Source: Nitratireductor aquimarinus
GTDB taxonomy: Bacteria > Pseudomonadota > Alphaproteobacteria > Rhizobiales > Rhizobiaceae
Direction of reading: 5' to 3'
Length of the DNA: 64,000 nucleotides
Assembly (NCBI RefSeq): GCF_017255295.1
Contig: NZ_JAFKDE010000006.1
Coordinates: forward strand, 186,001-250,000
The position numbers were made by a program, and so were the translations under genes. Under the pieces are notes generated by a model that did not search any database, was not told the DNA's origin, and saw only the letters and a list, made by a program, of their open reading frames with translations. Below are positions 12,385-20,755 of the stretch, one piece after another. The first letter of the stretch is position 1, and each line of letters starts with the position of its first letter.

Positions 12385-12843
12385 ATGAAGCGCTTTGCAA
12401 GACATGCCCTGCCTCTTGTGGCAATGCTGGCTGTGATAGCAGCCTGTACGGACCAGGCATTGATCAAGAAAAGGATGATTTCCTTTCCCGTATCCGAACT
12501 CGAATGGATCGAGCTCCCGGATTCGGGTGGCATAAAATACGCGAATGTTCGCGGCGACCTTGCAGGCGAGAGCCCTTACGAGGCTTTCGTCCTGTTTCCG
12601 GCCGGCAAGAGCAATCCGTATCATTATCACAGTCGGGACATTTCGACGGTGGTGATGCAGGGCACATTTTACGCCGTGGTCGACGGCGAGCGTACAGAAT
12701 ATCCGGCTGGATCATTCTACTTCCTGCCGGGACGACTGGACCACTTCAGCGGTTGCGCTGAAGGCCAAGACTGCCTTCTCTACCAGTATCAGGACGAAGG
12801 GTTTGACCTTGTCCCGCAAAAGGTGAAGGCCAAGGCAGATTGA
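12385..12843 (+). CDS. Cupin-domain lipoprotein
   Basis: The 152-residue protein starts with a lipoprotein signal (MLAVIAAC lipobox, Cys near residue 21). A single cupin barrel follows with HYHSRD and PGRLDHFSG metal-site motifs. It should be anchored in the envelope. Cupins of this type bind a metal and may be dioxygenases, isomerases or sensors; nothing here decides which. It lies 69 bases after the cysteine hydrolase on the same strand and probably shares its transcript and its GlxA-type regulator. A strong hairpin terminator follows. Confidence 0.8.
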   Translation: MKRFARHALPLVAMLAVIAACTDQALIKKRMISFPVSELEWIELPDSGGIKYANVRGDLAGESPYEAFVLFPAGKSNPYHYHSRDISTVVMQGTFYAVVDGERTEYPAGSFYFLPGRLDHFSGCAEGQDCLLYQYQDEGFDLVPQKVKAKAD

Positions 12844-12850
12844 ATGAAGC

Positions 12851-12885
12851 AGAGCGCGCCCTTCCAAAGGGCGCGCTCTATTCTC
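12851..12885. terminator. Bidirectional hairpin terminator
   Basis: AGAGCGCGCCCT (12851-12862) and AGGGCGCGCTCT (12868-12879) pair perfectly around a 5-base loop and are followed by a T-rich stretch. It separates the cupin gene from the convergent ABC permease gene. Confidence 0.85.
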
Positions 12886-12905
12886 TCACGCAAAGAATGC
12901 ACCGC

Positions 12906-13733
12906 CTAACGGCGACGGTAAAGCCACAGAACGACTGGCGAAAGAACGACCGTCAGCAATGCCGGTGCAAGAAGCGCCAGGAGCACTTCACCACCTGTGG
13001 CCGTTCCCGCCATCAGCCCCCTCAAAGCCGTCGTCATATGCGAAACCGGGTTCCGGACCACAAAGGCCTCCAGCCAGCCAGGCATTGTTTCGGGACGCAC
13101 CATGATGTTAGAGGCGAAGACCAGCGGGAAGATGAAGGTGAAGCCGATTGTCATCACCGTCATCGGCGTGCGGATCAGAAGCCCGAGCACGATGAAGATC
13201 CAGCCCGTGCCAAACCCGATTGCGATAAGCAGCAGGAAAGAGGCGACGATGCCCGTCAGCCCCGCTTCGGGCCGATATCCCAAAACCAGCCCGACAGTCA
13301 GGATGATGAGGCCCGCAATCGTGTGACGCAGGACATCTCCGACCATCAATCCGGCAAAGGGTGACAGGGACCAGATGGGGAGTGAGCGAAAACGTTCGAA
13401 AAGCCCCTTCGACAGATCTGTCGAAAGCCCCATGCCCGAATAGACGGAATTGAACACCACCGTCTGCACGAGAATGCCCGGCAGGAAAAACTGGAGGTAA
13501 TCGCTGGTCGAGCCCGCGAGCGCGCCGCCAAACACGAATGTGAAAAGCAGCGTGAACATGAGCGGCGTCATGATCAGATCGAACAGCTGCTCGGGTACAT
13601 GTTTGAATTTCAGCACCGCCCGCCAGCCAAAGGTCAGCGCATTTGCCAAGGCCGAAGGCCGCGGCGGCCGCGCCACATTGGAAAGCATGGCAGGGCCAGT
13701 CTCTATGGCAGGACCAGTCTCTGCGGAACTCAT
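12906..13733 (-). CDS. ABC-2 type exporter permease (DrrB-like)
   Basis: The 275-residue membrane protein has about six transmembrane helices and the ABC-2 layout FKHVPEQLFDLIMTPLMF, then PGILVQTVVFNSVYSGMGL. It pairs with the ATPase encoded just upstream; the start ATG overlaps the ATPase stop as ATGA (13730-13733), so translation is coupled. Daunorubicin-type (DrrAB) exporters pump hydrophobic drugs or lipids, but the substrate is unknown. The first residues contain a short duplication (two ETGPA units) from an 18-base tandem repeat. The rest is intact. Confidence 0.9.
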   Translation of the reverse strand: MSSAETGPAIETGPAMLSNVARPPRPSALANALTFGWRAVLKFKHVPEQLFDLIMTPLMFTLLFTFVFGGALAGSTSDYLQFFLPGILVQTVVFNSVYSGMGLSTDLSKGLFERFRSLPIWSLSPFAGLMVGDVLRHTIAGLIILTVGLVLGYRPEAGLTGIVASFLLLIAIGFGTGWIFIVLGLLIRTPMTVMTIGFTFIFPLVFASNIMVRPETMPGWLEAFVVRNPVSHMTTALRGLMAGTATGGEVLLALLAPALLTVVLSPVVLWLYRRR

Positions 13734-14740
13734 GACACGTCTCCCTGTGCATCCTCTTCGATGGGCTGGCCTGTCAGCGCGAAGAACACTTCATCAAGGC
13801 TGGGCGAGCCCATGGAGAAATCGGAAAGTTCAATGCCAGCCGCAAGCAGCCTGGCGATTGCCTCATTGGCGGCTTTCGGAGACCCGGCGACAATGGAGAG
13901 CGTCGCCCCCTCGGCGCTGCGCTGCGCCGTACCGTCCAGCGCATGCTCCAGAATGGCCTCGGCCTCATCCAGACGCTCCGTATCGGCAACGGCCACATGC
14001 AGAAAGCCCGAGCCGATTGCCGACTTCAACTCGCGGCTCGTGCCCTCGGCGATCTTGCGGCCGTGATCGATCACGGCAATGCGGGCGGCGAGCTGGTCGG
14101 CTTCCTCCAGATACTGTGTTGTCAGGAGAATGGTGACGCCCGACTTCGCCAGCGCGCGGATCATCTTCCAGACACCCTGGCGCGCCTTGGGATCAAGACC
14201 AGTGGTCGGCTCATCGAGAAAGAGAACGCCCGGCGTTACGATCAGGGACGCGGCGATGTCGAGACGCCGACGCATGCCGCCCGAATAGGACTTCACCTGC
14301 TTCTTCGCCGCATCGGAAAGCTCGAAGGCGGAAAGCAGCTCATCCGCCCTCGCCTTTGCGGTGCGCCCGGCAAAGCCCCAGAGCCGCGCCAGCATGATCA
14401 GATTTTCGCGCCCCGTGAGATCCTCATCCAGCGAGGCGAACTGCCCGGTCAGCGCGATTGCGCCGCGCACGGCATGCGGCTCGGTCGCCAGATCGTGCCC
14501 CATGACGCGCGCGGTTCCACCATCAGGCTGCGCCAGCGTCGCCAGCAATCGTATGAGCGTTGTCTTCCCCGCGCCATTGGGGCCGAGAATGGCGAAAATC
14601 ATGCCGCGCGGCACGTCGAGGTCGATCCCGTCCAGCGCCTTGACGTCACCGAAACGCTTGATCAGCCCGCGCACTGAAATGGCGAGCTGCGCGGCGTCCT
14701 GCGCCGCTGAACCGGTCTGAACCGGTAAAGTATCGTTCAT
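13730..14740 (-). CDS. ABC transporter ATP-binding protein (DrrA-like)
   Basis: This 336-residue ATPase carries Walker A GPNGAGKT (near residue 54), the signature SYSGGMRRRLDIA, Walker B VLFLDEPTTGLD and a switch His region. The roughly 100-residue C-terminal extension (beginning FLHVAVADTERLDEAEAIL) is the DUF4162-type domain seen in DrrA ATPases. It forms a coupled two-gene operon with the ABC-2 permease downstream. The likely role is drug or lipid export at the inner membrane; the cargo is not visible from sequence. Confidence 0.93.
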   Translation of the reverse strand: MNDTLPVQTGSAAQDAAQLAISVRGLIKRFGDVKALDGIDLDVPRGMIFAILGPNGAGKTTLIRLLATLAQPDGGTARVMGHDLATEPHAVRGAIALTGQFASLDEDLTGRENLIMLARLWGFAGRTAKARADELLSAFELSDAAKKQVKSYSGGMRRRLDIAASLIVTPGVLFLDEPTTGLDPKARQGVWKMIRALAKSGVTILLTTQYLEEADQLAARIAVIDHGRKIAEGTSRELKSAIGSGFLHVAVADTERLDEAEAILEHALDGTAQRSAEGATLSIVAGSPKAANEAIARLLAAGIELSDFSMGSPSLDEVFFALTGQPIEEDAQGDVS

Positions 14741-14892
14741 GCCTGTTCCTCCGGCAGCCTGTTGTCAGCTGCAAGACGGATCCGGGGGGCGGAATCCGAC
14801 AGCGCGGAGAAATACACCAATGAGCAATTGCCCTGAACCGCATTTCGCGGGAAGCGGGCAGGTTTGCTGACATCTCTTGCCGTCAGCTGACG

Positions 14893-15522
14893 TCAGTTGC
14901 GCAGGCCGGTTTCCTTAAGGATACCCTTGCGCTTTGCGTCGTAATAATAGCCGCTTGCATAGAAACGAACGGCTTTATCCTCATTGCCGTCGGCCGTCAT
15001 ATAAGCGCCGCGCAGATATTTGACGGCGTATTTGAGGTTCGTTTCCGCATCCAGAAGACCGGAAGCAGGCCCACGGTAGCCCATGGTCTGCGCGGTATCG
15101 TGACGGATCTGCATGAGACCCCAGTAGATACGGTTGCGGGCAGCCGGGTTGAAATTGCTCTCGCGCTTGACGACACGCCGCACCAGCCGCTCGGGCACCT
15201 CGTAAATGCCGGCATATTGCGCGATCAGTGCATCGAGCTCGGCGCTGCGCGGAGCAACCGGCGACACCTTTCCGCCAGCCTCCAGCGCCGTCAGGGCAGC
15301 ACTGGGCGGACGCTGGCCCGCAAAGGCGTCCGGCGTCACATCTCCATCGCTGATCTGGGCGTCCTGCTCTGCCACCAGGCTGTTTGCCACAAGCTGCGCA
15401 TCGGCACGGCTTTCAGCGGCATCAGCCTTCACCTGAACGTCGCTCCCCGCGGTCGTGCATGCAGCCAGCGACGGCAGCGCGATCACAAGTCCGGCAACGA
15501 GATAACGGGAGAAAAGAGGCAA
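14893..15522 (-). CDS. Lytic transglycosylase lipoprotein (SLT domain)
   Basis: The 209-residue protein has a lipoprotein signal (LPSLAAC, Cys near 22), a linker of about 90 residues, and a C-terminal SLT domain. The catalytic Glu lies in VKRESNFNPAARN and the GLMQI motif follows. Such enzymes cleave peptidoglycan glycan strands to 1,6-anhydro products and are here tethered to the envelope. The start appears to be TTG at 15522, with AAGGAA 7 bases upstream; the overlapping ATG is out of frame. It stands alone. Confidence 0.87.
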   Translation of the reverse strand: MPLFSRYLVAGLVIALPSLAACTTAGSDVQVKADAAESRADAQLVANSLVAEQDAQISDGDVTPDAFAGQRPPSAALTALEAGGKVSPVAPRSAELDALIAQYAGIYEVPERLVRRVVKRESNFNPAARNRIYWGLMQIRHDTAQTMGYRGPASGLLDAETNLKYAVKYLRGAYMTADGNEDKAVRFYASGYYYDAKRKGILKETGLRN

Positions 15523-15678
15523 GGCGCATTCCTTCGATCAACGAGTCCCCACCCGCGCGCCTTCTATCGCGCAACCTTGGGTAAGGCAATCATTTGTCAG
15601 GTGACCCTTCGTTCACTCTTCGTGCCAGAATGTATCCATGTTAGAGCTGGGCCGCGAAACGATCGGAATGGAAGCGCC

Positions 15679-16233
15679 ATGTCCGTGCCCGGCCATCATG
15701 TGTTTGAAACCGCCTTCGGCTTTTGCGGCGCGGGCTGGAGCGATGCCGGCCTCGTGCGCTTTGTCCTGCCAACGCCAGAGCCTGACGCGGTTGAGCAGCA
15801 GCTGAAAGCCCGGCTGCCGGATGCCGCGACTTCCACCCCATCCGGCGCGATGGCCGGGCTTGTGGCGGCAACGCAGCGCTACTTCGCAGGAAGCGAAGAG
15901 GATTTTTCCGGGTTTACCCTCGATCTCTCGGGCATCAGCCCGTTTCACCGCACGCTCTACACGGCCATGCGAAGGCTCGCCTATGGCGAGACCACGACCT
16001 ATGGCGCGCTTTGCGAGAGCGTCGGCTTTCCCAGGGCCACCCGAGAAACGGGCGCAGCCATGGGGCGTAATCCCATGCCGCTCATCATACCCTGCCATCG
16101 TGTTCTGGCAGCCGGTGGCAAGATCGGCGGATTTTCGGCTCATGGCGGCATCGCCACCAAGCAGAAGATGTTGGCCATGGAGAACGCCCGCTCTCCGAAT
16201 GCGGAGCCAGCCCAGGCGTCATTCTCGTTCTAG
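15679..16233 (+). CDS. ogt: Methylated-DNA-[protein]-cysteine S-methyltransferase
   Basis: This 184-residue repair protein takes the methyl group from O6-methylguanine onto its own cysteine. The acceptor site IPCHRV is intact, preceded by GAAMGRNPMPLI and followed by the GGFS loop; an N-terminal methyltransferase-like domain precedes it. The open frame reaches back to 15100, but that part overlaps the lytic transglycosylase on the other strand and has no family match. The ATG at 15679 has GGAAG 4-5 bases upstream. There is no AraC-type Ada domain, so it is the Ogt-like single-function form. Confidence 0.92.
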   Translation: MSVPGHHVFETAFGFCGAGWSDAGLVRFVLPTPEPDAVEQQLKARLPDAATSTPSGAMAGLVAATQRYFAGSEEDFSGFTLDLSGISPFHRTLYTAMRRLAYGETTTYGALCESVGFPRATRETGAAMGRNPMPLIIPCHRVLAAGGKIGGFSAHGGIATKQKMLAMENARSPNAEPAQASFSF

Positions 16234-16240
16234 CCGGGCT

Positions 16241-16258
16241 CCAGGGTCAGGGCCCTAG
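16241..16258 (+). repeat. Short palindromic repeat downstream of ogt
   Basis: The core AGGGTCAGGGCCCT (16243-16256) occurs again, inverted, at 59845-59858, where it includes the stop codon of a GNAT gene. Here it lies 7 bases after the ogt stop. Two copies in 64 kb suggest a small dispersed repeat. Confidence 0.45.
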
Positions 16259-16442
16259 CCTCTGGTTGAATCTTGCTCTTGCGCACAAACACAGGTCGCG
16301 CATAATTACAGCGATTCTGGCGGTCCCGGTGGTTAGTGGGGACAGCCACAATCTTGCCGCCAATCGGTCGATTTCTTGGCGGTATTCTTGTTCAGCGTTG
16401 GGTCTCTTTTGCGTCAGTGTCATTCAAACCGACGAGAATTCC

Positions 16443-16700
16443 ATGCGCCATTCAACCGACAACGGTATCAAGGACCGCCTGACCGAACCTTCCGAGATGG
16501 TTGCGGAGGTCAAACGCCTCCTGTCCAGCGGCATAAAGCTCGATCAGGTCCCCGCCGAGCTCTCCCAGCTGTATTACATCGACGTTGACCTCTTGAATGC
16601 CGTCCTGCGTGTCGTGCGCAAACATGCCAGCACGAATGCAGCAAAAGCCGGAAGCGCTTCGAGCCAGCGTCCGGATATTGACTCTCAGGCAGCGGCCTGA
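16443..16700 (+). CDS. Conserved-looking hypothetical protein, 85 aa
   Basis: The product is a small, soluble, mostly helical protein: EMVAEVKRLLSSGIKL, then YYIDVDLLNAVLRVVRKHAS, with a polar Ala/Ser-rich tail. I do not recognise a family. The ATG at 16443 is preceded by a modest GACGAG purine stretch; the frame upstream to 16266 looks non-coding. An imperfect hairpin (GCCGCCAA with TTGGCGGT) lies about 60-100 bases upstream of the start and a clean terminator follows the stop, so it is probably a monocistronic gene. Confidence 0.6.
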   Translation: MRHSTDNGIKDRLTEPSEMVAEVKRLLSSGIKLDQVPAELSQLYYIDVDLLNAVLRVVRKHASTNAAKAGSASSQRPDIDSQAAA

Positions 16701-16708
16701 ACAACAGG

Positions 16709-16735
16709 AAAGCCCTGAAAGAAGGGCTTTTTCAT
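16709..16735 (+). terminator. Rho-independent terminator
   Basis: AAAGCCCT (16709-16716) and AGGGCTTT (16723-16730) pair around a 6-base loop, and the T-run continues at 16728-16732. It lies 9 bases after the stop of the 85-residue gene. Confidence 0.8.
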
Positions 16736-16845
16736 CAAATTGTAGAGAAGGCAGACACGGTTTCAAAATCCTCCTCTGGTAGCAAGAGAACAACGGGCGC
16801 AACCAGCCGCCCAAACGCATCGACCAGAAAAGAGGATAGACCCTG

Positions 16846-17334
16846 TTGCTCGGCAATATCTTGAATCTGCCGCTGATTGGCGGACACACCTCCAGGCCAC
16901 CGGCCCCCGCGCCCTCCACTTCCGAACCGTCTTCCGCCACGCCAGCACAGGGTGGAACCAGCCAGTCGCCGGCGGCGGCGGACACGTCCGGCATACCGGC
17001 ATCAGGCGCAAGACCGGGCGCGCAGCCAGCGGCGGCGTCACATGCGCGCGGCGGCCCCTCCACATATCAGGCGAGTTCCGGAAACTTCGCACCGGCAAAG
17101 GCCGATGACGACATAGCTGTTGAAGCATGGGCAAGACGTGCCGCAGTCGAGGTGCAGAGAAACGAACAGTTTGCCTCCATGCTCTCGCGCATTGCAAAAC
17201 CGGAGGCATCAGAAAGCATCGTGCTGATGCAGAACCATCGGGAAGGCACGACGGATCTGGCATCGGCCACCGCCGCCTATGGCGAGAACGAAGCCTACGA
17301 TGCACCGCCGGCAAGAGACAAGGCAGGCGCGTAG
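16846..17334 (+). CDS. Hypothetical Pro/Ala-rich protein
   Basis: The reading frame encodes 162 residues. Residues 15-80 are rich in Pro, Ala, Ser and Gly and should be disordered; the second half has a helical stretch (AVEAWARRAAVEVQRNEQFASML). It starts at TTG (16846) because a TAG lies just upstream in frame; AAGAGGA lies about 12 bases before the start, a long but possible spacing. I do not recognise a family. It sits between a terminator and the repeat at 17432, so it is probably its own unit. It could also be a chance frame in GC-rich DNA. Confidence 0.45.
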   Translation: MLGNILNLPLIGGHTSRPPAPAPSTSEPSSATPAQGGTSQSPAAADTSGIPASGARPGAQPAAASHARGGPSTYQASSGNFAPAKADDDIAVEAWARRAAVEVQRNEQFASMLSRIAKPEASESIVLMQNHREGTTDLASATAAYGENEAYDAPPARDKAGA

Positions 17335-17431
17335 CTGCTCTCAGTTACAGGCGCGGTACAAGCCGGGCCTGGATCGCCGGTCGCTTCTCTGGAAGCCGAG
17401 GAACGATACAGGCGCGTGATGGAACATCGGG

Positions 17432-17471
17432 GCGCCGAAAACCGGATTCCACTTTTCGGCCCGATGCTCTA
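17432..17471. repeat. Mosaic repeat, module 2 only
   Basis: GCCGAAAA and TTTTCGGC form an inverted repeat, followed by CCGATGCTCTA. It matches the second half of the 101-bp repeats at 39893 and 54133. Read on the minus strand, its edge supplies the TAG stop codon of the EAL gene (17469-17471). Confidence 0.7.
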
Positions 17472-18320
17472 ACGCAATGAAACGACAACCTTTTCAGGAT
17501 CCCGGAAAAAGCGGTCGATTTCGAGTGGGCCAAGCTCCTGCACCGACCCGGCCATTGCCCGCCTTGCAAGCAGATCGCCCTGCACCAGATCTGCCCCGGC
17601 ATCCAGCGCCGCTTCGAGCTGCGGGGGTGTCTCCACACCCTTCACAAGAACGCTGGCTCCCTGCCGCTTCAGCCCTTCCACGAGCTTTGCAAGGAGGCGT
17701 CTGGCAGGCGCAACGGGCGCGATCCGGCGGAACCAGCCCCCATCAATCTTGACGATTTCAGGCCGCAGCTTCTCGACGCGCTCAAGCGCGCTCTGCCCCG
17801 GTCCGAAACCATCGACCGAAAGGCGCACACCGCTGCTGCGCATCGTCTCCAGAAGGCGCTCCGACACTTCTGCCAGCGGATCCGGAGCAGCCCGGAAACC
17901 GCAGACAAGCGCCTGAGGCGCAACGCCGGTCTGCGCAAGCCGCGCGAGCATGAAGGCAAGATGGCTCATCGCATCCGCGTCGCTCTGCCGCTCTGTGTCG
18001 AACCCCAGATGCAGCGACAGACCGTCCTCACGCATCTGGTGGCAGTTTCCAATGTGCAGGAGACTGCAAAGTGTTCGCACCTGCCACTCGCGCTCCGGGG
18101 CGACCGACAGCAGGAACATTTCTGTCTCGACGGACTGTCCATCGAGCATTGGCTTTGCGCAGGCATCCAGCGCCTCCGGCTCAAGGCTCTCGCCGGAGAC
18201 ACGGAAGACCGGCTGATAAAAGGATTTCAGCCGGTAGGCTCCATGGAATCCTGTCTCCAGACCGATTTCGTCGGCGATGATGGATCCGGCAGGCGCGCCG
18301 GGGACAGTCACGGCTCCCAT
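17469..18320 (-). CDS. Degenerate EAL-domain protein
   Basis: This 283-residue protein has the EAL fold, but most metal-binding positions are changed. The EAL motif survives as PEALDAC (residues 48-54). The Asn of the NxS strand is replaced (LGFD, 106), the Glu of the ExTE strand is Gly141, the DD pair is D170-G171, and the EGVE Glu is Lys227; only KID (191-193) is kept. It should not hydrolyse cyclic-di-GMP and is more likely a binding or regulatory protein. Its ATG is 4 bases after the stop of the upstream EAL gene, so the two are co-translated. The stop codon falls in a mosaic repeat. Confidence 0.82.
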   Translation of the reverse strand: MGAVTVPGAPAGSIIADEIGLETGFHGAYRLKSFYQPVFRVSGESLEPEALDACAKPMLDGQSVETEMFLLSVAPEREWQVRTLCSLLHIGNCHQMREDGLSLHLGFDTERQSDADAMSHLAFMLARLAQTGVAPQALVCGFRAAPDPLAEVSERLLETMRSSGVRLSVDGFGPGQSALERVEKLRPEIVKIDGGWFRRIAPVAPARRLLAKLVEGLKRQGASVLVKGVETPPQLEAALDAGADLVQGDLLARRAMAGSVQELGPLEIDRFFRDPEKVVVSLR

Positions 18321-18324
18321 GACA

Positions 18325-19245
18325 TTACGCTCCGCGCCGGCCAAATGTGCGCCTTGCACGCGCAGCAGGCGCAGACGAAGTGTCGTCCGCTGGCTTGCTC
18401 CGCTCCAGACGGGCCGCTGCATTGGAAAGGATTTCCTTGCGCGCAGTCTCGCGCGCAACTTCGAATTCATCGAACGCACCCGGCGCAAGCTGCGGTTTCG
18501 CCAGCGCAAAACCCTGCACCATCGAAACACCACAGCGCTCGGCCAGCTGAAGCTGCTCGCCGTTTTCGATGCCTTCGAAAACCGTGCGAATGCCTTTTTC
18601 GGAAAACGCGCTGACCATGTCGGTGAGCAGGCTGACGCCGGAGGCGGAAGCGAGCAGGCGCGCCGTCCACGCCCCGTCGAACTTCACGATGTCCGGTCCC
18701 AGAGCCTCAATCCGCTTCATGTCGGAATTGTCGGCGCCGTAATCGTCCACCGCCACGCGGTAACCAAAGCCTTTCAGGGCGCGCACAAACTCAAGCAGGG
18801 ACGCATCGGAACCGGTTTCCTGCTCGGTGATCTCACAGACCACGCGGTGCGGCTCGACGCCTGCCTCGGCCAGCACTGTCTGAATGTCCCGCAGGGCGAT
18901 TGTCGCAGAAGCAGCATCCACGAAATGCGACGGGTCGAAATTGACGAACAGGGAAGCCCCCCGGTTCAGGCATACACCGGCATTCAGAAGATGCACGGTT
19001 CGCGCCAGCGTCTCCACGTGAAAACGGTCGACTTCGGGTATGCTGGAGAAGAAAATGCCCGGCCCCACGGGCTGGCCATCGCGAAAAGGGCGCAACAGCC
19101 CCTCATAGGCGCTCACCAGAAGTCGTCCACCGCGAAAGGAGAAGATCGGCTGGAAGGCGGTTCTTAATGTGTAGCCACCCCAGACACCCACTGCACTTGC
19201 GTCCGCCTGTCGGACGATGTGGGCCAGGCCGATGCTGCGCGACAT
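18325..19245 (-). CDS. EAL-domain protein (possible c-di-GMP phosphodiesterase)
   Basis: This is a 306-residue stand-alone EAL protein with no membrane segment. Catalytic positions are mostly kept: EGL at 48-50 in place of EAL, Asn102, Glu138 in CEITE, Asp167-Asp168 in DDYG, Lys188 and Glu224 in FEGIE, with QGFALAKP later. It could therefore hydrolyse c-di-GMP to pGpG, although DDYG replaces DDFG. The C-terminal 40 residues are charged and probably disordered. It is the first gene of a pair with the degenerate EAL protein, suggesting the two partner or titrate one another. Confidence 0.85.
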   Translation of the reverse strand: MSRSIGLAHIVRQADASAVGVWGGYTLRTAFQPIFSFRGGRLLVSAYEGLLRPFRDGQPVGPGIFFSSIPEVDRFHVETLARTVHLLNAGVCLNRGASLFVNFDPSHFVDAASATIALRDIQTVLAEAGVEPHRVVCEITEQETGSDASLLEFVRALKGFGYRVAVDDYGADNSDMKRIEALGPDIVKFDGAWTARLLASASGVSLLTDMVSAFSEKGIRTVFEGIENGEQLQLAERCGVSMVQGFALAKPQLAPGAFDEFEVARETARKEILSNAAARLERSKPADDTSSAPAARARRTFGRRGA

Positions 19246-19364
19246 TCTGCGCTTCCTTGCAAGTCGTCATTCAATCCCGGCAGAATGGCACCCCAGCCTT
19301 TATTCGCGGTTAACGACTGGTTTAACGCTGCAAATTCGCTGGCGGCTTGCGATTTTGCTCGTGA

Positions 19365-20630
<1,266 letters not shown>

Positions 20631-20635
20631 TTGCC

Positions 20636-20705
20636 TTAGGGGGTGTTTTGATTGCGCGGCAAAATATCTTTTTTGCCGCGCAACATTCTTAACGCCCCCT
20701 TAGAG
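20636..20705 (+). terminator. Nested hairpin downstream of aatA
   Basis: An inner hairpin of TTGCGCGGCAAAA (20652-20664) and TTTTGCCGCGCAA (20671-20683) is enclosed by TTAGGGGGTGTT and AACGCCCCCTTA, which pair with one G-U. The T-run lies within the inner stem. It probably ends the aatA transcript, but the outer stem is unusual for a simple terminator. Confidence 0.6.
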
Positions 20706-20755
20706 TTTCGTATTGTTCTCTCCGTCTCCAGGGGCCTTGGGGAGAAAGCGGGGGC

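Noticed and set aside
13690-13730. 18-base tandem duplication in the ABC permease start as a mobile or phase-variable repeat
   Set aside because: There are only two copies, in frame, with one or two differences; it is most likely a simple local duplication.
15100-15678. N-terminal extension of ogt
   Set aside because: It overlaps the lytic transglycosylase on the opposite strand and has no match to the methyltransferase family; the ATG at 15679 has a ribosome-binding site.
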